33,223 nt of DNA from Deltaproteobacteria bacterium (lineage in GTDB: Bacteria > Desulfobacterota > Syntrophia > Syntrophales > UBA2185), in assembly GCA_026388545.1 (NCBI GenBank), contig JAPLJS010000018.1:1-33223 (forward strand), read 5' to 3'. Shown here in pieces: positions 27,521 to 33,223 of the stretch (within the stretch, counting starts at the first letter, position 1; the number at the start of each line of letters is the position of its first letter). Under the pieces are notes generated by a model. The model had not been told where the DNA came from and searched no databases. It was given only the letters and a program-made list of their open reading frames with translations. The translations under genes were made by a program, and so were the position numbers.

Positions 27521-28527
27521 CGCGAGAGGCAATGCTCTATGAAAAAACGGAAAATAACCAGGTAAGATGTAACCTCTGCGCTCACCGGTGCAGAATTAAA
27601 CCGGATGAACGGGGCATTTGCGGTGTCAGGGAAAATAGAAGCGGGATGCTTGAAAGCCTGGTCTACGGAAAGGTTATCGCGGAAAATGTAGACCCTGTCG
27701 AAAAGAAGCCCCTCTTTCATGTATATCCGGGATCAAAGTCGTTTTCCATTGCAACGGTCGGATGTAATTTTCGCTGCATATTCTGTCAGAACCATGACAT
27801 CTCCCAGATGCCGCGGGAAACCGGGAGCATCGCGGGAAGGGATGTATCCCCCTCCTCTATTGTAGAGAGGGCTCTTACGTCAGGATCAAAAACCATTTCA
27901 TACACCTACACAGAGCCAACGATCTTTTTTGAATTTGCTTATGATATTGCGAGCATTGCCACCGGAAAGGGACTGAAAAATGTCTTTGTAACAAACGGAT
28001 TCATGACAGAAGAGGCGATCGAGACGATATCACCATACCTTCACGCGGCAAATGTGGACCTGAAATCGTTCAGCGATGATTTCTACAGAAAAAGATGCGG
28101 GGCACGCCTCCAGCCTGTTCTTGACAGTCTGAAAAAGATGAAAGCGCTGGGTATCTGGGTGGAGGTGACCACTCTTTTGATCCCGACCTTAAATGACAGC
28201 GACGATGAACTTCGGCAGATCGCCGGTTTCATATTTTCCCTGGGCGCTGAAACCCCCTGGCATATAAGCCGTTTTCATCCCCGGTACCAGATGCAAAACC
28301 TGCCCCCCACCGCGGTTGCCTCCATTGGCAGGGCCGCCGAAATCGGTAAGGCAAGCGGTTTGAAATACGTATACAGCGGCAATGTTCCGGGAAATGAGGG
28401 AGAGGATACACTATGCTCACAATGCGGGGAACATCTCATCGACCGCTACGGCTTCTCCATCGAAAGGATTAATCTCAAAGGAACGCATTGCCCCCGGTGC
28501 GGAACCGCTCTTGACGGAATAGTGTAA
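27517..28527 (+). CDS. amrS: AmmeMemoRadiSam system radical SAM enzyme (AmrS)
   Basis: The 336-residue protein starts at ATG 27517, overlapping the methyltransferase stop. It has the AmrS arrangement: an N-terminal cysteine set C18, C21, C25 and C35 (CNLCAHRCRI...GICGVREN), the radical SAM motif C83, C87 and C90 (CNFRCIFC), and a C-terminal zinc-ribbon-like pair C300, C303, C325 and C328 (LCSQCG...HCPRCG). It resembles pyruvate formate-lyase activases but the extra cysteines and YTYTEPTIFFEF are typical of the AmmeMemoRadiSam family. Partners of the AMMECR1 and MEMO1 type are not in this window. The reaction of the system is not settled as far as I know. Confidence 0.88.
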   Translation: MTREAMLYEKTENNQVRCNLCAHRCRIKPDERGICGVRENRSGMLESLVYGKVIAENVDPVEKKPLFHVYPGSKSFSIATVGCNFRCIFCQNHDISQMPRETGSIAGRDVSPSSIVERALTSGSKTISYTYTEPTIFFEFAYDIASIATGKGLKNVFVTNGFMTEEAIETISPYLHAANVDLKSFSDDFYRKRCGARLQPVLDSLKKMKALGIWVEVTTLLIPTLNDSDDELRQIAGFIFSLGAETPWHISRFHPRYQMQNLPPTAVASIGRAAEIGKASGLKYVYSGNVPGNEGEDTLCSQCGEHLIDRYGFSIERINLKGTHCPRCGTALDGIV

Positions 28528-28580
28528 AATAACTTTCAAAAGAATTTTTTTTGGTGTTTACAGATGATATCCCCTATTTA

Positions 28581-28832
28581 TCAAGATCCCTCCCAGTCCA
28601 TATCTTTATCGTCATACGTTCGTGACAGGACTTCACGGGCCTTCTCCAAATGGCTCACAGGAACCAGAATCGCCACTGCACCAAGGCCATTTATCGTGAT
28701 TGCGTAAATGGCTCCTACGGCCTCGTATTTCAGTCTGGCGGGGATACCTTCCGTCTGCAGTCTTCCCATAACAATATTCGCATTGGTCATGCCCGATGCC
28801 GTAGAGGCTACTTCCCACTTTTCTTCATCCAT
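28581..28832 (-). CDS. DUF2007-type small protein
   Basis: From ATG 28832 (AGGA 7 bases upstream) this is an 83-residue protein; the frame extends to 28898 without support. The pattern WEVASTASGMTNANIVMGRL then LQTEGIPARLKYEAVG, and GAVAILVPVSHLEKAREVL is that of DUF2007 (putative signal-transducing, PII-like fold), in which a short beta-alpha-beta unit covers the whole protein. It is convergent with amrS. Function unknown. Confidence 0.75.
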   Translation of the reverse strand: MDEEKWEVASTASGMTNANIVMGRLQTEGIPARLKYEAVGAIYAITINGLGAVAILVPVSHLEKAREVLSRTYDDKDMDWEGS

Positions 28833-28874
28833 GATTATATCCTGTTTGGTTCTTCTGCAATTTAGTTGTAAAAA

Positions 28875-28947
28875 GGATTCAAGGATTCGAGGGTTCAAGT
28901 GTTTGAACCATTCACTTGAATCCTTGACCCCCTGACCCCTTGAATCC
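28875..28947. repeat. hairpin-forming GGATTCAAG repeat cluster
   Basis: GGATTCAAG (28875-28883) pairs with CTTGAATCC (28939-28947); an inner pair TTCAAGTG (28894-28901) matches CACTTGAA (28913-28920); and GGTTCAA/TTGAACC around 28893-28909 can form a competing small hairpin. The left arm also reads as imperfect tandem 8-9-mers (GGATTCAAG, GATTCGAG, GGTTCAAG). It lies upstream of both the DUF2007 gene and smc. Confidence 0.6.
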
Positions 28948-29068
28948 TGAAGATATATTATATAACATATTTATTGATATCCCAAAAGCATCATTCAATG
29001 AGACAGGCACTTATTGATACTATATATTGTGGTCAAATATTCCAGGATACATTTAGTTGTATTTTTTC

Positions 29069-29097
29069 TTTACAATGGACATTTCTTCTGTTAGTAT
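29069..29097 (+). promoter_or_regulatory. probable promoter of smc
   Basis: TTTACA (29069-29074) and TAGTAT (29092-29097) are separated by exactly 17 bases, matching five and four of six consensus positions. Transcription would begin near 29104, about 28 bases before the smc ATG. Confidence 0.5.
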
Positions 29098-29131
29098 TTA
29101 TGCAATTTAATTTCCACCGGATAGCAAAGAG

Positions 29132-32100
29132 ATGAGACTTAAGAGACTGGAAATAGCCGGGTTTAAATCTTTCCGGGATAAGGTTGTCCTCGATTTTTCG
29201 AAAGGGATATCCGCCGTCGTTGGTCCTAACGGATGCGGCAAGAGTAATATCGTTGATGCGATCCGCTGGGTCATGGGGGAGCAGAGGGTTAAAACGCTGC
29301 GCGGGAAAAAGATGGACGATGTCATCTTCCACGGAGCTGAAAATGCGGCGCCTGTCGGTATGGCCGAAGTATCGATGATCTTAGACTGTAACGGTCTGCA
29401 ATTTCCCGGGGCATACGCCGAATGCAGTGAAGTTATGATTTCGAGGAAACTATTCCGTGAAGGCGAAAGCGAATATACCATCAACAAGGCGCCCTGCAGG
29501 CTGATCGATGTCAGAGACTTCTTTATGAGTACGGGAACCGGGGTCAGAACATACTCTCTCGTTGAACAGAACAGCGTTGCCGGTCTTGTTGAAGCAAAAC
29601 CTGAAGAGAGAAGACAGTTTATTGAAGACGCCGCGGGCATCTCAAAATATAAAACCAGGAAAGAGTCAGCCTCCCGGAAAATGGAAGCAACACGGCAAAA
29701 TATAGTCCGCCTGGATGATATTATCAGGGAGGTAAAATCTCAGCTCAATGCAGTATCACGACAGGCCAAAAAGGCTGAACAGTACAAAGCATTAAAGAAG
29801 GAAATCAAAGAGGCTGAATTAACTCTGGCGCTTCAAACTTACGCGGATTTATCCGGAAAGAAGGAAGCTCTGGAAATAGCGCGTGGCGCCCTTAATAAAA
29901 GGGAACTGGAAGTAAAAACAAAACTGCAAGAATTCGAGGCTTCGATCGAAGAGTTAAAAGCGGAGGTACTCCATAGTGAGGAGTCCGTTTCAGAATACCA
30001 AGAGAAGCTCTATGACAATAGAAACTCGATCAACATCAAGGAACAGGGAATTGAATATTGTAAGGGCAAAATAAAAGATATAGCCTCACAAAAACTGAAA
30101 AATACATCAGAGATAGATTTGCTCCGCGTCAGGCAGGAAAATTTGGGTAAAGAGATGGAAACTCTTGCCGCAATGGCAGGCAAATCGGATGATAAGATTA
30201 ATACTATCAGAAACAATGTCCTGTCAAATCAGACGAAGGTCGAAGAACTCAAGACAATGGCCAAATCCGTTCACATGGAACTTGAGGAAAAGAAGGTCGA
30301 GTTCATCGATATTGTTACGGAGAAAGCGAAAGCGAAGAACACCCTGACCAGCCTTACAAAGGGAATTGAGGATATCGGAAAAAGAAAAGAGAGGGACATC
30401 AGGGAAATAAATGAAAACAGGGAAAGACTCTCTGCTGCCGGTAAAAATCTCAATCATTTGAAGTCGGGGTTAACAAGGGACGAGGAAACACTCGACCATC
30501 TCAGGGAAAGGGAAAAGCTTATCTCCCAGGAGCATGCACAAGCGAAATATGATCTGCAGCTGCTTGACGAAAACATCTCAGAAAAAAAGGAGGAAACGGG
30601 AGGGAAATCATCACGGCTTTCATCCTTAAAGGAACTGCAGGAAAGCTATGCCTGGTGCAGCGAAGGCACGAAGTCCATTATGAAAGAGAAGGTCGATCGC
30701 CTCGATACGCTGCCGCGCGAAACCTTTCTGGGACTCGTGGCAGATATTCTCGACGTCCCCGAAGAACACGAAACGGCTGTTGAGGCTGTCCTGGGGGAAA
30801 AACTCCAGTATGTAGTAGTTAAAAGTCAGAGAGACGGCGTGAAGGCCATCGACTACCTGAAAAATTCTTCTTCAGGGAGGGGAAGTTTTGTTCCCCTTGA
30901 GGTCAGGAATCACCTCCTCGGTTATGAGGCAGACCATCTCAAGGAAGCGGTCAGGCTCATTGATAGGGTCGATGTTCATCAGGGCTTTGAAAAAATAGCC
31001 GATTACCTGCTGGGGGATGTCTTATTGATACCGAATCTCGTAAGCGGCATTTCGCTCTGGGAGCGAAACGGTTTCAGAGGTACTTTTGTTACATCCGAAG
31101 GAGATATCATAAACCCGCATGGAGTATTAACAGGAGGAAGCAGAACGAACGGCGAAAAAAGCCTCCTCCGTAATAAGCGAGAAATCACCGAGCTGGAAGA
31201 AGAGGTAAATCAGTTACAAGCTTTGCTTGAGGAGGAAACGAAAAAGAAAAAGGCAACGGCATCTCTTATCCTGCAATGGGAAGAAGAATTACTTCAAATA
31301 AAATCTGAAATCCGTGATCTTGAACTCCAGGTCAAAGGCAAGCAAAAAGATGTGGAGAGGTTTGAGGCTGAGAGAAAAGGGATCGAGCAGAGAATAAAAA
31401 TACTCGATTTCAGTTGTGAGAATCTGCAGTCGGAAGAAGCAAGTATTTTAGAGAAGATAATAACTATCAAGGAAGATATCGCATCCTGCGAAACGAGCGA
31501 AGAAATGGTCAACGATGCTATCTCTTCCCTCCAGGAAAAGTGGGAGGCGTTAAAAGCTGAAGCAGAAGAGCAGGAAGGACGTCTCACCAAAGAAAAAGTC
31601 CTTCTGGCATCCCTTGAAGAAAAGAGCAATGCCGACCGTAAAACGATAGCAAGACTGGAAACCGACAGGGAAAACACCTCCCGTGAAATCGATGTCAGAA
31701 TCAGGGAGCTAAAGCTCAGTGATCATGAATTCGAGATCATAACCAATCAAATATCGGCTGAACAGGAACTCCTCGAACACCTGTACTCGGATCATGAGAA
31801 CGTTGAAAGTACCCTCTCGGAAGCAAGGGCTTCACAGCAGGAAAGGGAATCTTTATTAAGAAACCGGGAGACGGAACTCAGGGAGGTAAAAAAATCCCTC
31901 GACCAGGTCGTTAAGGAATCCAATGATCTGGAGATGGCATATCGGGAGTTCTCTTTCCAGATGGATAGCTTAACGAAAGGCATTCAGGGAAAATACTATG
32001 TGGATTTGGAAGCCTTAGTCCCCTGTTTTCAACGACTCGATGAACCGGACATACAGGAACTCAGTGTCAAACTCGATAAAGACAGACAATCTGCCGAAAA

Positions 32101-32695
32101 TTTTGGTGAAGTGAATCTGCTTGCGCTCAGTGAATATGAGCAGCTAAAAGAACGCTTTGACTTCCTTACGGGCCAGGTTTCAGATCTTAATGCCTCCATG
32201 GATGCACTCCAGAGGACAATAACAAAAATTAATAACGAATCCCGAAAAAGGTTCGCAGAGACATTTGAGGCAGTGAATCGGTGTTTCAAGGAAGTGTTCG
32301 CCAGAATGTTCCCGGGCGGCAGAGGTGAACTGCGCCTTACGGATGATGAAGACATGCTGGAAACGGGTGTGGACATCGACATTCAGATTCCCGGAAAGCG
32401 GGCTCAGAGTATCAGTCTGTTGTCGGGTGGTGAAAAGTCCCTCGCTGCCATTGCCCTCATTTTTGCCATTCTGCTCTATCGACCCGTCCCCTTTCTGGTC
32501 TTAGATGAGGTAGACGCCGCGCTTGACGATGCAAATATATCTCTGTTTAATAACCTCGTTAAGGACCTCTCGTCAAATTCCCAGATAATCATGGTTACCC
32601 ACAACAAAAGGACCATGGAAGTTTCCGAATATCTTTTTGGCATCACCATGCAAAAACAGGGCATTTCAACCATGGTCTCCGTGGCTCTTAACTGA
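29132..32695 (+). CDS. smc: chromosome segregation ATPase SMC
   Basis: SMC forms the condensin ring that organises and segregates the chromosome. At 1187 residues it has full family length. The head begins MRLKRLEIAGFKSF with Walker A GPNGCGKS (31-38); two long coiled coils flank a hinge at about 510-680 (including FLGLVADILDVPEEHETAVE and GVLTGGSRTNGEKSLL); the C-terminal head has the signature LSGGEKS (1097-1103) and Walker B LVLDE (1122-1126) followed by VDAALDDAN, and ends with a switch-like MVTHNKRTM. All ATPase elements are present. The start ATG 29132 has only a weak GGA upstream. No scpA or scpB is in the window; ftsY follows about 90 bases later. Confidence 0.97.
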   Translation: MRLKRLEIAGFKSFRDKVVLDFSKGISAVVGPNGCGKSNIVDAIRWVMGEQRVKTLRGKKMDDVIFHGAENAAPVGMAEVSMILDCNGLQFPGAYAECSEVMISRKLFREGESEYTINKAPCRLIDVRDFFMSTGTGVRTYSLVEQNSVAGLVEAKPEERRQFIEDAAGISKYKTRKESASRKMEATRQNIVRLDDIIREVKSQLNAVSRQAKKAEQYKALKKEIKEAELTLALQTYADLSGKKEALEIARGALNKRELEVKTKLQEFEASIEELKAEVLHSEESVSEYQEKLYDNRNSINIKEQGIEYCKGKIKDIASQKLKNTSEIDLLRVRQENLGKEMETLAAMAGKSDDKINTIRNNVLSNQTKVEELKTMAKSVHMELEEKKVEFIDIVTEKAKAKNTLTSLTKGIEDIGKRKERDIREINENRERLSAAGKNLNHLKSGLTRDEETLDHLREREKLISQEHAQAKYDLQLLDENISEKKEETGGKSSRLSSLKELQESYAWCSEGTKSIMKEKVDRLDTLPRETFLGLVADILDVPEEHETAVEAVLGEKLQYVVVKSQRDGVKAIDYLKNSSSGRGSFVPLEVRNHLLGYEADHLKEAVRLIDRVDVHQGFEKIADYLLGDVLLIPNLVSGISLWERNGFRGTFVTSEGDIINPHGVLTGGSRTNGEKSLLRNKREITELEEEVNQLQALLEEETKKKKATASLILQWEEELLQIKSEIRDLELQVKGKQKDVERFEAERKGIEQRIKILDFSCENLQSEEASILEKIITIKEDIASCETSEEMVNDAISSLQEKWEALKAEAEEQEGRLTKEKVLLASLEEKSNADRKTIARLETDRENTSREIDVRIRELKLSDHEFEIITNQISAEQELLEHLYSDHENVESTLSEARASQQERESLLRNRETELREVKKSLDQVVKESNDLEMAYREFSFQMDSLTKGIQGKYYVDLEALVPCFQRLDEPDIQELSVKLDKDRQSAENFGEVNLLALSEYEQLKERFDFLTGQVSDLNASMDALQRTITKINNESRKRFAETFEAVNRCFKEVFARMFPGGRGELRLTDDEDMLETGVDIDIQIPGKRAQSISLLSGGEKSLAAIALIFAILLYRPVPFLVLDEVDAALDDANISLFNNLVKDLSSNSQIIMVTHNKRTMEVSEYLFGITMQKQGISTMVSVALN

Positions 32696-32783
32696 TTCCC
32701 CGCAATCATTATTACATCCTTTACATCTCCCTATAAAAATGGTTATAAAAAGACGGAATCAAACAATAAAATGGATGTAGAAA

Positions 32784-33223
32784 TTGGCAAATGATACTGA
32801 AAACAGAGGATTTTTTGACAAATTAAAGTCAGGCCTTGCCAAAACAAGGAAATTCCTCGTAAAAAATATTGACGACATCCTTCTGGGGGACAGGGTCATT
32901 GACCAGAAGCTCTTTGAAGAACTGGAGGAAACCCTGATAACGTCTGATGTTGGTCCTGCTTTTACCTATGAGCTGATTGAAAAAATGAAAGAACAGGTAA
33001 AAAGAAAAGAACTCGGAGACCCGGAACTTCTCAGAAAAATTCTGCGGGATACCATCACGGATACTCTAAGAAAAAGTGAAGCGCCCCTTTCTATCCCACA
33101 GAATGAACTTTTTACCATTATGGTAGTAGGTGTCAACGGGACAGGCAAGACCACAACCATAGGAAAACTTGCGCGCAATCTGAAAAATAGCGGGCTGTCT
33201 GTAATGCTCGTCGCAGCCGACAC
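32784..33223 (+). CDS. ftsY: signal recognition particle receptor FtsY, 5' part
   Basis: FtsY is the GTPase that docks SRP-ribosome complexes at the inner membrane. The frame runs off the right edge after 146 codons. A TAG at 32778-32780 lies just upstream in frame, so the start is most likely TTG 32784. The sequence MANDTENRGFFDKLKSGLAK opens the N-domain with no long acidic A-domain; LEETLITSDVGPAFTYELIE is the typical N-domain helix, and the G1 loop is GVNGTGKT (116-123), followed by TTIGKLA. VAADT at the very end is the beginning of the G2 region. It was not visible as a closed ORF because its stop is outside the window. Confidence 0.93.
   Translation, partial: MANDTENRGFFDKLKSGLAKTRKFLVKNIDDILLGDRVIDQKLFEELEETLITSDVGPAFTYELIEKMKEQVKRKELGDPELLRKILRDTITDTLRKSEAPLSIPQNELFTIMVVGVNGTGKTTTIGKLARNLKNSGLSVMLVAAD

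Noticed and set aside
28875-28947. Possible CRISPR array from repeated GGATTCAAG units
   Set aside because: Units are 8-9 bases without spacers of constant length, and no cas genes are present.

Overview
The window looks like a chromosomal segment from an anaerobic deltaproteobacterium (Desulfobacterota), probably close to Syntrophus/Smithella. This is inferred from the block mreB-mreC-mreD-mrdA-rodA-bactofilin followed by a split F-type ATP synthase cluster (atpF'-F-H-A-G-D-C without the a and c subunits), from the PAS-type hybrid kinase with a TKxxLxxELxxLRxRIxELE leader, from the AmmeMemoRadiSam radical SAM enzyme, and from short intergenic repeats with an ACTTTTTAC core. No rRNA, tRNA, CRISPR array or transposase was recognised.

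Layout. 1-4944 (+ strand) is accessory: an unknown 68-aa ORF, an apparent fragment of a PAS-kinase leader, a 60-aa SAP/Rho-N-like protein with four cysteines, a glycogen-synthase-like GT5 enzyme translationally coupled to it, and a hybrid histidine kinase of mosaic composition. 5221-9389 (- strand) is a cell-wall/transport group: an RSH-type HD hydrolase, an exported L,D-transpeptidase, a VanX-like D-Ala-D-Ala dipeptidase and a dicarboxylate/amino-acid symporter. 9787-10515 is a two-CBS-domain protein, followed by a degenerate gap. 10862-12463 (- strand) is a membrane-anchored SurA/PpiD-like foldase.

12653-18789 is the rod-shape (elongasome) operon: MreB, MreC, MreD, PBP2 and RodA, with overlapping stops and starts, then a bactofilin. 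A repeat element of about 170 bp lies between mreB and mreC. 19045-24938 is the ATP synthase operon, preceded by a leader carrying a G-quadruplex-type motif and a 19-codon candidate leader ORF, and closed by a strong hairpin terminator. GreA (- strand) converges on that terminator. 25722-28527 is MoaA, a class I methyltransferase and an AmrS-like radical SAM enzyme, the last two overlapping by 4 bp. A DUF2007 gene (- strand), a hairpin-rich repeat, smc with its own promoter, and the 5' end of ftsY complete the window.

Most of the window is housekeeping. I see no complete undescribed defence or mobile system. The best leads are the SAP-Cys/GT5 coupled pair, the L,D-transpeptidase/VanX pair beside an RSH-type HD protein, the dispersed ACTTTTTAC repeat, the G4/leader ORF before the ATP synthase genes, and the recurring fragments of PAS-kinase leaders.
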